Shown: piece after piece, positions 48,601 to 60,800 of the stretch
Layout of the letters: each line of letters begins with the position of its first letter
Numbering within the stretch: the stretch's first letter is position 1
Origin: Aquila chrysaetos chrysaetos
Taxonomy: Eukaryota; Chordata; Aves; Accipitriformes; Accipitridae
DNA: 64,000 nt
Assembly: GCF_900496995.4 (NCBI RefSeq)
Contig: NC_044024.1
Location: forward strand, 17,300,698 to 17,364,697
Direction: 5' to 3'
Position numbers and translations under genes: made by a program
Notes under the pieces: model-generated
Databases searched by the model: none
What the model was told of the DNA's origin: nothing
What the model saw: the letters and a program-made list of their open reading frames with translations, nothing else

Positions 48601-48944
48601 CTGTAGCAATATCACAGAACAGAAGCAATATAGCTTTTAGTCTAGAGAAATATCCTGTATTTCCCAGATCTAATAAAGTATATTGGATCCTTAATTTGTT
48701 TTAGAAAAAGATCCAAGTGCTTTGCATTTGTTTAACCTAATCCAATCTTAACCATCGTTAAAATGAAAGGGCTCTGTCTTGCATGTCACACAAAGAAAGG
48801 TCTACCAAATGTGTAGCTTTTTGGAAGAGAATGGTCACTTGTGTTTACAATAGTAACCAAAAGAATGAGAAGACCACCCTCTTCCATATGGGTTCCTGTA
48901 GCTTAAAAAGCACTGGAAGTCTTAATAACTATTCACTAGCTAAA
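39693..48944. other. Long gene-free spacer
   Basis: About 9 kb with no recognised gene or mobile element. A GC-richer patch with overlapping open frames lies at about 42750-43250. A short direct repeat of a TTTTTTCCCATTTCTC-type unit occurs twice at about 45203-45236. Minus-strand open frames at 43974-44475 show no known domain. Confidence 0.5.
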
Positions 48945-49275
48945 ATATTTGGAGGAGGAGAAGGTTCAGGGGAGACCTTATTTCTGTCTGCAACCGCCTG
49001 ATCGGAGAACATGGAGGAGGCAAAACCAAACTCTTCTCATAGGTGCACAGGGACGGGGTGAGAGGCAACGGGTGCAAGTGGGAACATAGGAAATTCTGGT
49101 TAATTATAAGGAAAAATCTCTTTTACCGCAATGATGCCTAGAGAGGTTGTGGGATCTCTGTCTGTGGAGATGTTCAAGCTTCAGCTGGATGGGTCCCTGA
49201 GCAACTTGCTCTAATTGACCCTGCTCTGAGCAGGACCTCAGGAGGACCCTTCCAACTCAAATTATTCTGTGACAA
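48945..49275 (+). mobile_element. CR1 LINE, old 5'-truncated 3' end
   Basis: CR1-like from TTCAGGGGAGACCTTATT through GAGAGGTTGTGGGATCTC and GAGATGTTCAAGCTTCAGCT to the 3' end CCTTCCAACTCAAATTATTC. It is clearly more diverged than the copy at 39270 and has no usable reading frame. Confidence 0.88.
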
Positions 49276-52200
49276 GATGATTTTTCAGACTGGAACTGGG
49301 CCTTTAACTCTTGAACTAATGTTTATTATCTCTAGTAGTACTAATATAGATATAATCTCTTGACTGTCTGTAGCAGCTGAAATGACTTGAAGGCATTTGA
49401 CTTGATGTATAGCAAAATCATTTGCACCTGGGTCAGTATGTGTCAGGCTGTTTTTCAAGGAGTCTGGAAGTAAAGAAACAACCATGGGATTGTTTCTGTA
49501 TTTCCCAACATCAATGTCGTTGAAAATAATGGGGTTAGAATGCTGACTTGTGCTGAAAAATGAAAATTGGAAAGATAAGCCTGTTTTAATTTAAAAAAAA
49601 GAAAAAGAAGAAGAAAAAAGAAACTAATTCAGGATACGGCAGCATAGTATGAAGTCGTTTATGAGTCAATGCTATGATAAGAGTAAGAACAACTTTTATG
49701 TTACAGATTGACAGTGGAATATGTTCTATCCTGACTTTACATTGGATTCCAACACAGATCCAGGTGTTTCCCCAGTCCTTTCCTTCAGGTAACCTGTGTT
49801 GTAATGGCAAGTGTTTTATGGACTGCTCTGTTCCTGTGCCCAGTTCTGCTGCTCACCTTCCCGATCCTACACCATTTCTGGGTGCCAGTGTCAATTACTG
49901 AGGAGCATGTGCTTTTCTATCTTTACTGACAGATTTTTTTCTGTCTGAAGCAGGTGAAGGAGCTCATACAAGGTCAGCTGGTTATTTACAGCTGTCCAGC
50001 AGTCCATTAAATGTCTGCTCTGGGTACCTGAGGTCCATGGGTCCATTTGGATGGATACTTTAGAATGTATTTAGCTCACTTAAGCACCACTATCCCTCTT
50101 CTCCCTTGAGTTACTGCAGCATTCGTTAAGCCTCCCCTTTGTTTAATTCTTCTTGCAAAAGAAAATGTTTAATGAGCTCCACTCATGATTTTCCAACTGT
50201 TTGTCTGGCTGCAAACTGTCATTTCCAAGAGGATATATTAATGGTGCTGTTATCTCTTGATCATGTCAATGTTAATGCATGTATGTGCTGTTTCTGCCTT
50301 GTTCCCACATAATTACAAGCCTGTGTTTGGTAAATGAGGATATGTTTGCTTTCTTGATTAAGAAGGTTCTAAGAAATTTTTGCATGCTTGGTAGGACATA
50401 ACTTATGGAAAGAGCTAGTTTAGAAGAGAAGCCCAGCAGCAGAGATTCTTAGCATTTCCCTAATACTTTCCTCTGCTGGGCAGAAAGCAGTTTGTGAATG
50501 CTAATGAAATCAGCTTTGCATTACCCCAGTGAAGTAGCTGTGCATTATTCCTATGAGAAGATGGAGGCACAGCATGATTAAGTGACTTGTCTGGATTCAT
50601 ATGGCTGCTGGGATTCCAGCATTTGCTCAGGTGTTGGCTTTCACCACTAGATCCAAGGGCCAAACTGGGATACAGTACAGGCTTGGTAAAGTGGTTTTTT
50701 TTTTTTTTTTTTTTTTTTTGTTTTTTTGTTTTTTTTGTTTTTTTTCTTCTGGAAACTGCTATTTTGTGTCCTAAAGGCTAAACTCTTGTTTGAACTCAAA
50801 TGGCTCTACTCTTTATGGTTGGGAAGTTAATATTCAAAACATGAACTGTGTGTAATCAACGCCTTATTCCTGTAGTCAGCCTGAAATAATAAATACTAGA
50901 GAGAAATGGACTGCAGGCGTTTCTTCCATGATGAGTTAGTTCAAAAGTTTGTCACGAAGACTTGGATGATGCCAATGAACTGTTTCTCCTCCAGTCAAAT
51001 GAGACAAGAAAGGAGCAGGGTGGGTGCGTTAATGTGCTAGAAGAGACTGTACACATCACATCTTCCGCATCAGAGGGAATGGATGTTGGGTTGTATATGA
51101 AACCCCATTTCTTTCCGCTCTCATCCCTGCCTGGGTCACCAAGGGAGCAGCTGTCTCTTAGAGACGATCAGTGGTGCCTCGTCTTTCAAATTCACCTGGC
51201 GGAGGCCATCATTTAATGATATTTTTTTCTGATGAGCCTTCCGATGTCCCTTCATAGCTCTGGCATTATCAGGATTGCATGTTTCGGACTAGCTGCTTCT
51301 ACTGTAGCATTTAAAAGGAGCCACCTTAGTATATTCTGTCTTATTGTATACTGATTATTTTTTAATAAAGTTGTTTTAGTAGCTATTGCAGTTTTACTTC
51401 TATTATATTATAATAATATTTGTCTGTATGGTCTTCAGGATTTTTAAGCTTCTCTGGAGGAACTGGGAAAGTTGGAAAGAGTTGGCTATGGAGGGCCCAA
51501 GCCCTTTCTTGATGTACTTATGCACTCCAACATTTAAACTGAAATCAAGTCAGTGAATCTGGTCAGGCAGCTTTGTTGACACGCGGGGATGGGAATATGT
51601 ACAGGGATCTGTTGGCTAGGTCCATGTCCAGTCAGGAAAGCTGCCGAGATCATCCACTGGGTGAAACAAAGCCACTTTCTTGGAATCGGTGGTGCTGCAG
51701 CTGCTTTACCACTGTTGAATCCCAGCCAGCTTCAGAGCTGATACTTCTTTATATGCTACCCAGCAGAGAATGGCGTAAATTAGAGCCTGTGCAAGGAGGC
51801 CAATAAACAGTTTAATTTAGTGGTTGGTAAGTACTCCTGATTCCCATGATCCTTCCAGGATCTAATTCTCCAAGCACCTTTGTCAGTGAAATTATTATTA
51901 ACCCTTAGTTCACTGGCAGGGTTGCTGTACCTAGTGACTTGGGGCTCTGGCAGCAGAGAGGTACTTGTGATCTCAGATATTTTTGAGTGGACAGAAGCAG
52001 TCGGTTGAATGAGAGGCTGGACTGCAATGCAAAATGGTCTGTTGCGTGCTAAGCCCGGTGTGAGAAATGAAAGCTTACTTAAAAGGACCAGCATGCCAGC
52101 AAGCAGCAACAGGAGCGTGTCTTAATGCTGGATGGCCTGCTGCGGGATGAGGAGAGACGGTAGATGCTCTCTTTCATCTGGTGCTGTTGGCCCCTGTGCT

Positions 52201-54597
52201 GACAGCAGGGTCCCTGCCACCAAAATCTGAAACTGAGCTCATTCCTGATGCTTTGGGAAGGATTTCTCTTTACCCAGACAAGGGGAAAGTGAGCAACTTT
52301 TGTCGGGGTTAATGAAGTAGCTGTCTGAGATCGTGGAACGGAGCTGGCTGGGTTGTTGGGGTAGTGCTCTGCAGTGCCTTGTCTCAGGATGGGATTGCAG
52401 GCAGTGATCAGAGCCCGTGGCCCAGTGGCTGGCAAGCCAGCTTCATCCATCCTGGATCTTGGGTTTCCAGGTGGCTGCACCCCACTCCGCTGCTCTTCCA
52501 CCTCACTGAGTCCGGTAGCTTTTGCATGAAACCGTGCCTGGAGCCGTCAGTCAATTACTGTTCATCTAAAAATGGTATTAACAGGTGCTTGTGCTTGTGT
52601 GTGTGCTGGGAACTGGAGAGTAAACAGTCCAACACCAGCTTTTGATTTGGGCTTTGGGGACGTACAAGCCTCCACAAAATGTGCTTTTTGTGATGGATAA
52701 GCCGTGAGACGCATTTATATGGCAACTATTATTATGGTACATGATGGAGACCTAGGACATGCTAAATTTTTTCCTTGAAAGGCAGAAAGCTCTAAGTTGC
52801 ACAGAAAGAGCTGGGAAATTTAGGAATAATCTTCTATGGATGCAAGTTTGTTTCTGGCATAAGCCTCTCCTCCTGTTGCCTGGTCTGCTGACCTTAAAAT
52901 TTTAGGTCAGCTTCTGAAGCCTCAGCTAATGAGGACGTGCACACACAAGCATTTGACAGAAATTGGGTCATGTCAGTTTTCTCACTATTGTAAAAAAATA
53001 CCTTAGTAGTATTAGTGAAAATTGCCTCTTTTTTTTTTCCTTTTGTGACAGAGGGGAGGCAAAGAGTACTTTGCTGTCTTAACAGCCTCACCCCTGGCAG
53101 AATCAGTTCAAATGGAAAGTTATTGCAGCGTGAAGATCAGAGCAAAGACTCTGACAGAGTGCAGCTGGTTCAAATCAGCCTTGATTAGTCCATCATCTAT
53201 GATTGAAAATTGGTGGTGTGAAGTTGTCAGGGTCACTGCATCGGGGACAAAGCTGATGGTGGTTATTCCTTGAGAGGCTGGGCTTTCACCCACGTTTACA
53301 GCAAGCCCTAAATGAATAATACTTAAAAAATGAAAGGAGACTGTGGTGCCTAGCAAAGGCTTATTCCCTTATTTCTGAATTTACTTAGGCTTAGATCCTC
53401 AAGAAGGCAGATATGGGACAAGCTACTACTTTTGGGATCTGCAAGTCCAAAGTTAAAATCTTTGTAACTGTATTAACCTCAGGGGAGCCCATGTCCAGGT
53501 GTATTTGGTTTTTGTTACTGAAGTGCCACAGGTGCCTTAAATTCTGCTGCTTGGCTCAGAGAGCGGTAAATCACACCTGTGCTGGGTGGCACAGTCTCTA
53601 CTTGGGGCTTTAGTCTCCCTGTGCTTCCCAAAAGGAGATCTCTCTTTGCGCTTGTCTTGATTGTGGTCATCAAACTAATAGGGTTTAGGCAGGAGAGCAG
53701 GCTCTCTGTCACCCTGTAAAAGGGGAAAGTGGTATTATGGGAAGGCTAATGTTGTTGCCTTCCTTTATTTAGGAAGATTTGAGCCATCTTCTTGGCCAGT
53801 GCTCTGACTACTAGCCCGTGTTCCCTTTGGAGAGGGGAACAGCTGGCTGCTGAGAGAAGAAAGAGTGAGTATGATGTTTTCACTTTAGGATTTGGGGATG
53901 CTGGGAGAGGGAGGGATTTGGAATCTGAATTTATATAAAAAAGCAATAAATTGGGGGGGGCGGGGGGGGAAGGACTGCAATCCAGGTTGTTTTCCTCTGC
54001 TAGTATACCTTGGGTACTGTGCTCCTCTCTGGTCAGTGATTGTGTAACTATTCAACGTGGATTAGTTCTGCCTTAGTTTGTATGGGTGCAAGCATTGCTT
54101 TCTCTCCTTTGTCCCAAGTAGCCTGTTGCCAGAGCATCCTCCTTGGAGCAGCGTGCTTGAGTTCCCTCTGGCAAGAAGGGATCTGAAGCTGTGACTTTCT
54201 GTGTACTTGATCCTGGGGTTAGATAGGCTTCTTTATAACAAAGCTGAAAGTCGGCACGTTCCCAGTGAATCTGTAATTGCTATTTGCTGGCCAGGTCAAC
54301 AGCTTTTGTGTGTCAATAGAAAACATATTACAGGTAGCAAAAACAGCTGGGGGAAAGGTATTGGTTAGCACAGAGAAGAGGGAGAGGGGAAAAAAAAAAA
54401 GCAGGGGCAATGGTTGAAAGAGACTTCCTTTTGTTCAGAAAGTTCAGGAGACTTTTCAAGGTGTGTGGAGAGGTGTATCTCTGCAGCTGAAAGAGAAAGC
54501 ACTTTGGAGAAATAGGCTTTCTGTGCTCTCAGCACTGCCTGCTGACAACCTTAAAAGGCTCCTGTTGTGTTCTTGGGAATTCCCATTAATTACCAGT
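49276..54597. other. Gene-free spacer with T-rich tract
   Basis: 5.3 kb with no recognised gene. A T-rich low-complexity tract lies at 50695-50746 and a G-run near 53951-53970. A 36-bp block at 54272-54307 recurs at 56561-56596. Confidence 0.5.
50695..50746 (+). repeat. T-rich low-complexity tract
   Basis: About 25 consecutive T followed by T7-T8 runs split by single G. It may be a microsatellite grown from an A-tail on the opposite strand, but no retroposon body is recognised beside it. Confidence 0.8.
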
Positions 54598-55745
54598 TGT
54601 ATTGGCTTTGTGTGGCAAGGTTTTGGTGGTGGTGGGGGGGTGTTACAGGGCTGGCTTCTGTGAGAAGTTGCTGGAAGCTTCCCCTGTGTTGGAGAGAGAG
54701 CCAACACCAGCCGGCTCCAAGACGGACCTGCCGCTGGCCAAGCCCAAGCCCATCAGTGACAGTGGTAGCGCCTCTGGGATAACATATTTAAGAAGGGGGA
54801 AAAAAAACCAGCACTGGAACAGCAGTGGAGAGAGGAGTGACAAGATGTGAAACAAACAGCCCTGCAGACGCCCAGGTCAGTGAAGAAGGAGGGGAGGAGA
54901 TGCTCCAGGCGCCGGAGCAGAGATTCCCCTGCAGCCCGTGGGGAAGACCATGGTGAGGCAGGCTGTCCCCCTGCAGTCCATGGAGGTCCACGGTGGAGCA
55001 GATCTCCACCTGCAGCCCGGGGAGGACCCCACGCCGGAGCAGGTGGATGCCCAGAGGAGGCTGTGACCCCCTGGGAAGCCCACGCTGGAGCAGGCTCCTG
55101 GCAGGACCTGCGGATCTGTGGAGAGAGGAGTCCGTGCTGGAGCAGGTTTTCTGGCAGGACTTGTGACCCCGTGGGGGACCCACGCTGGAGCAGTGTGCTC
55201 CTGAAGGACTGCACACTGTGGAAAGGACCCACGCTGGAGCAGTTCGTGAAGAACTGCAGCCCGTGGGAAGGGCCCACGTTGGAGAAGTTCGTGGAGGACT
55301 GTCTCCTGTGGGTGGGACCCCATGCTGGAGCAGGAAAGAGTGTGAGGAGTCCTCCCCCTGAGGAGGGTGAAGCGGCAGAAAATAATGTGTGATGAACTGA
55401 CCGTAAACCCCATCCCCGTCCCCCTGTGCCGCTGGGGGGGGGTTGGTAGAGAAGCCGGGAGTGAAGTTGTGCCTGGGAAGAAGGGAGGGGTGGAGGGAAG
55501 GTGTTCTGAGATTTGGTTTTATTTCTCATTACTCTGCTCTGGTTGATTGGTAATAAAGTGAGTTAATTTTCCCCAAGTTGAGTCTGTTTTGCCTGTGACG
55601 GTAAGTGGTGAGTGATCGCTCTCCTGTCCTTATCTCGACCCACAAGCTCTTTGTTATATTTTCTCTCCCCTGTCCAGTTGAGGAGGGGGAGTGATAGAAC
55701 GGCTTTGGTGGGCACCTGGCAACCAGCCAGGGCCAACCCATCACA
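54598..55745 (+). mobile_element. Large solo LTR with internal tandem repeats, avian ERV (ERVL-like)
   Basis: A fossil LTR of about 1150 bp starting TGTATTGG and ending CCCATCACA. Flanks CCAGT and CCACT look like a slightly diverged 5-bp target duplication. Its middle (about 54890-55340) is a degenerate tandem array built around a CCCACGCTGGAGCAG unit. Near the 3' side are a T-rich stretch and an AATAAA (about 55551). I recognise this as a widespread bird LTR type and give no family name. No internal viral sequence is present. Long open frames on both strands come from the repeat array and are not genes. Confidence 0.82.
54890..55340 (+). repeat. Degenerate tandem array inside the LTR
   Basis: The motif CCCACGCTGGAGCAG and variants recur at intervals of about 50-65 bp, with CTGCAGCCCGTGG and GAGGACTG-type spacers. 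It belongs to the LTR itself. Confidence 0.8.
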
Positions 55746-57463
55746 CCACTGGAGTCAGGCTCATAACAATAGAGAGCCCCGAACATCCCAGATAACTAAT
55801 AAACCACAGAGGCAAGAACACGGGCGGGAGTGGTGGTGGTATCTTTCTTCTGGGCTCCATACTGAGTAGTGACACTGGTCCTAGTGTGCGTTACACAACT
55901 GGGTTATGTTTCAGCTAAAGCCTTATAAAGCGCTCCGTGTTTAGCGAGTGGGCCTTTGTGGTTCCCCTTCTGCAGGGCACCGTGGTGTTTGTAGGGTGCA
56001 CAGGGACCTGGGAGCGTAATTCAGATGCTACACGCTCCTTCACAAGGCAAAACAACACTAAAACATGGAGAGCTACAAAACTCTGCTGAGACATTTTGTG
56101 GCTGCAGCTTTCGTTTCTGTCAAATTGGTACGGTTCAGTACTGTGTTGAAAGAACACAGGATTGTAATTAGTTGAGCCCTGTTTTTCTGATAACTGCTTA
56201 AACTTTAATATCCTGAAAAGCATGGTATTTTTGTATCAAAAAGAAAGGCTTACGGTCCATATTTCCATAGAACCTCATCCTTAAGGAGAAGTGGTGCATT
56301 ACATAGAATAAATTTCCTGAATGTTTTTCAAGTACTTATTTGATTTAGTGGAATCATTAGTACCACAATTACTTACAAAGAAAAATGCCAACTAACCAGA
56401 AAAATGCTTTGCAAGTCCCGGGCTGTTCATATGTATAATGCTGCTACATGTTTTATAAGCAAGGAGATCTTTCTGTATTTATTTTGAAAGCTGGTATCAT
56501 GTTAATAAGCTGAAGGCTTCCTTAAAGCAAGGCTTTAGGACAGTCAGATTCTGCTGGACTTGTAATTGGTATTTGCTGGCAGGGTCAACAACTTTCAGGT
56601 CTCTGTAGAATGCTGCAAGGTTACAACACTATGCTATCCAAATACGGCTGCAAATATATCACCTTCTACCTCTGCTCCACCCGCACATCGTGAATAGCTA
56701 AGGGAAGAAAACTTCTACTGCTAAGAGGAAGATTCCTAAATTATAGACATCAATAATTTAACCAATTATAATTTATTTATTCTTTCATTACTCATTGCAC
56801 TTTGGCTAAAATGAATGTTTTTGTGTTTTGTTCTTTTCTAGCGGTATTACCATAAGGACAGGTTTCCTTTTTTTAGTCCTGCAGATTCAGTGCATCTACA
56901 GGCAACAATTTATTACAGCAGAATGAACTAGTGTAGGCAAAGAATGGCAGGCTGAGAATTAGTCTGCTTACAAAAACTATAGGCAGACAATCTGTAGAGC
57001 GTTCAGGACGTGGGGGAAAATGTGCTTTTAGTTAGATAAGTAATTACTCACACTGACCATGAAGAGTTTTATTGTGCGTTATTTTTCTTTTTAATCTATA
57101 AAATAGCTGACCTAAGGTTTGTGCCTAATTCTGAGGAGACCCTGTGTAGTTTGCATAATTCTCCTTGAAAGCAGCTACTGAGCTCAAAATGTGTCATCGT
57201 AACAATTGCCATCAAGGAGAGGCAATGTGGCTTGAGGAAGCTTCTGTACTCATTAGACAGTCTGTTCGTTGCAGATTAGCTTTGAGTAAAATCTAATTTA
57301 GTTTGTGTCAGAAGCTAGATACTTTAACAGAAAAGAGACCTGAAGATAGGGTGGTATTCAGGATGTTCAGGCTTCCATAACCCATTGTAGTAATATTGCA
57401 CAGAGGGTATACAAAAGCACAGGCCCTGCTGTTGATATATTAACTAATGCTGTTGTAAAATAA
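55746..57463. other. Intergenic spacer
   Basis: 1.7 kb of AT-rich DNA with the second copy of a 36-bp block (56561-56596). No gene recognised. Confidence 0.5.
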
Positions 57464-57880
57464 CTTAGGTTGGGAGGGAACCCTGGGGTCATCTGTTCGG
57501 AGATGCTGGGGTTGAAGCAGGGCCTGCTTGGATCAGGCTGCTCTGCGTTTTGTCCAGTTGAATTTTAAATATCTCCAAGGATAAATCTTCCCCACCCACC
57601 TAGCACCTGTTCTGGTGTTTGATCACCTGCATGGTGGGGGAAAAAAAAAAAAATCATGCAAATATCTAATCAGAATTTCAAGCATTGGTCTCAATTTGGT
57701 GTTGTCTGCAAACTTGGTGAGAATGTTGTCCAGGTAATTTAAAAAAGACTTTAAATAGCATTGACTCTACTATCTGTCTCTGAGGGTTGTTCCTAGTGGC
57801 ACCGTTTGGACTTGGTGCTGATGATCGCAAGGCTGGGGGTTTTCACTTAAGCCGGTTAGGCTGTGTTTATAGGATTAGGG
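57464..57880 (-). mobile_element. CR1 LINE, old, internally shortened
   Basis: Read on the minus strand from 57880 to 57464. At about 57715-57695 the minus strand reads a diverged KFADDT, the reverse-transcriptase FADD region of CR1, here KFADNT. At the left end, GGTTGGGAGGGAACC is the inverse of the CR1 3' end, with CAGTTGAATTTTAAATATCTCCAAGGATA typical of its last coding part. In full CR1 the RT motif lies much further from the 3' end, so this copy has a large internal deletion or is two adjacent fragments. Longest pieces quoted are positions 57540-57570. Confidence 0.78.
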
Positions 57881-60800
57881 TGGTAGCTGATGACTTATAC
57901 GTTTCACTGTGTTGCGCAGCGTGCCTGGATGTACTTCCTCTCTTGTTGGCAAAGATCCCCTGTTCCCTCCCCATTTAAAAAAGCAAAGCAAATGATGTGT
58001 TGTGACTAGCGTGCCCCTTACAAGCCACACAATCATAACTGACATTGATATATCTCAGAGAGCAGCATCTGGAGTTCAGTAGTGCTGGCCTGAAGGGCCC
58101 TTTTTTGGTTTTTTTTGTCCTCTTTTGCAGAGCGCCCATGAGAACGTGCCATTCTGTGCATTGTGTGGCTTGTACTTCTGGAGGAGCAGATCCTCAGCGC
58201 TTGCGGCTTTCATCAGTTTGGGAGTAAAGTGTCACTGGGGTGTTGCTTTGCTGTGTGCGCGGCACCAGTGGATCAGGGTGAGTGTTGGGACAGGTGTGAG
58301 GTTGAGAATATCAGCAGTAATATCCACCGTAGCTCTGATGGTTTTGACTCATTGCCTTGACTGTCTCCTGCCCGAGTTCAGCTACTAATGATGGGCCTAG
58401 GGTCAGTGTCGGTTATTGAGCAGGGTTTGGGAATAGTTCATATTGGCAATAACGTGCTTTAATTACAAACGAGCCGAGGTTACTTAGCTCCTGTTAATGT
58501 GAAGCGTAACTTTGAATACCAGGCGCCTGGGTAAACAAGTTAGATGTCGGGGAGCAGCGAGGGCAGGTGAGCTGGGAGCCAAGGGTGATGCTGAGCCAGG
58601 CAGAGCAGTGACCTCCCTGAGCTTGCAGACACCTCCCGAAGCAAGGGCGAGAGGTCCCAGCCAAGACCTCTCCTGTATCTTCCTCCCCGTGGCTCTTCCC
58701 AGAATTGGATCCCAGGTTACCGCTGTGCCAGGTCAGAGCAGGCAAATCCTGCCAGGGAGAGGTTGCAGAGCATCTTGATGCACTCAGACCCTTACATTAC
58801 AGCAGGAGATGTGGATCGCTTTAATTTGTACATCTGATGCCTTGTAGGTGTTACTGAAGATTAACAGTAAGGCTTGTTGCAGGGTGGAGCGTTTCCTTAT
58901 AGTTGATAAGGAAATTAGGATCTGAAATTTAATGTCTTTTATCTAGCAACTTAATCAGCTGCGAGACTGGCTGTGCAAAACAGATCATAGGCTGCTAATG
59001 AAGATTCCTCTGATAGCTGAAAGACATGAGGTATATTGACAGCAGACAGAAATGAAAGGAAAATACGTGTATTTCAGCTACAGACTTGGCAGAAGGTGAA
59101 TTAGAGCGCCATAAAGTTAGCCTGAGTGTGATGTCTGGACTGTATTATATTTTGGGAACTTTATTTCCAGACTAATATAATGCAAAAGAAAGGGGTTAGT
59201 ATTTACAGATCAAGAGACTCGGATCCATAGCCTTGTCTCCCTGACTGAGAGCAGGACCATCTGTTTCTTGCTAGTGTTTGCAAGTGTCAGCTCTTACTGC
59301 ATTCCATCTTCCTTGCTGCTCAGAGAAAATCACTTGCTAATTAATGAGGATGTAATAGATACAGAGACCTTTCTCTAAACCTTTTCAACTTTACTGAGAT
59401 CTGTCTACTCTTCAGATGGCCAGCTCTTACCAAATGATGGTACATTTCATAAATAGTTGTTATGTCCCCTGTGATCTTACCTACTCTGCTCAGGAGAATG
59501 GCAACTTGTTTGGGAAAGAGATGGCCTTAAGTCATGGTTCTGCTACTCTGCTGGCCAAACGGCAAGGCATCTCTTTTGTATTTATTGCTTTCCCAATATT
59601 TTTCTTGCTATGATATTTTCATACCAGTTAAAAATACTATGGGTTTTTTGCATTGCAAGTGGTTGTGTGGCCAGGCTTTCAATTCCAACCGGCTCCTCTT
59701 TGTTCTATGCAATTACTGGTCACAAGTTTAATGTGCTACTTATTTGCTCTTCCAGATGCTTCAGCAGAAATGTTATATAAAATGGAGTCTAACGGTAACC
59801 CCTGTGGAAGCACACTTACAAATGCCTTTCTTGCTCAAAACTCTGCTGTCCAACGTTGCTCTCTGCTTATGATTTCCAGTTAACTTTCAAACCATCTGAC
59901 AGTGCTTCTGTCCAAAGCAATTGGATTCAAACATTTTAGTGATTTTGTGAGGCACTGTAGCGGATGTTTGATGAAAGTTGAGAGATTGCATCTCCTGTGT
60001 TCCCTTCAGCTACTATTTTTTTGTAATTTGATCAAACAAAGCAATCAGTCTTCCTTGGCCCAATTTGTTTTATTGGCTATAGTGCCATCGCAAGCAATAG
60101 CACGCAGCGTGGGATCTTCATCCTGGATTGAAGGGGGAATGTTTCAGTGACAGTTACCAGGGTTGCTATCATTTCTGCCTAGACAGACAGGCATTACCAC
60201 GCAGGTGATGAAAACAGAAAGGACACAGAGTTGACAGAAATGCAGCACTATGCACTGTGTCAGGAGGAAAAGCGCTGTGCTGGTCCTGTTCCAAACTTGC
60301 CATGCGGATGCTGAGGTAGCGGTAACGATCCTGGGACTCGGCACGCACCCTCAACCTCCTCTTTCTTGGGCTTGCCCACGTAGGCTCCTTACGTGCATTT
60401 CTCTGCGTGTTTCGTACACCAGTGTCTGGTCTCCGACTTGAGCTCTGGGACACTTTTCCTAGGCAAAGGGCTTCTTCAGAGTTGTCTGGAGGAGCCACGC
60501 TTCTCCAGGACCAAGAGGAATTGGCCTGGCTGAAAACCAACAGCACAACGAACTAGCGACTACAATTCAAGATGCAGCAACTTTGCAAAACCCAGTGAAG
60601 GGAGCTTGTTCTCCCTGGTTGGAATACAGTCAGAATTATAACAAACCTTGGCAAATACAGACTCTCTAGCGCTCCTGCTCCCTGCCAGCACAGTGACATG
60701 CTGCAGCCGGCTCTCTACTGCAACAATTGGCTCTGTTGCTGCCTGTGTAGATTTGTATCTTCCCAGCTAGCCCGTCAGCCGTTTTTCAGAGAAACCTGTA

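Noticed and set aside
54753-55529. 258-codon minus-strand open frame, longest after C1GALT1C1
   Set aside because: It lies wholly inside the large LTR and is produced by its tandem array; the plus strand has similarly long open frames.
60169-60546. 125-codon minus-strand open frame with Arg-rich centre
   Set aside because: No domain recognised and no splice, promoter or poly(A) support; could be revisited with conservation data.
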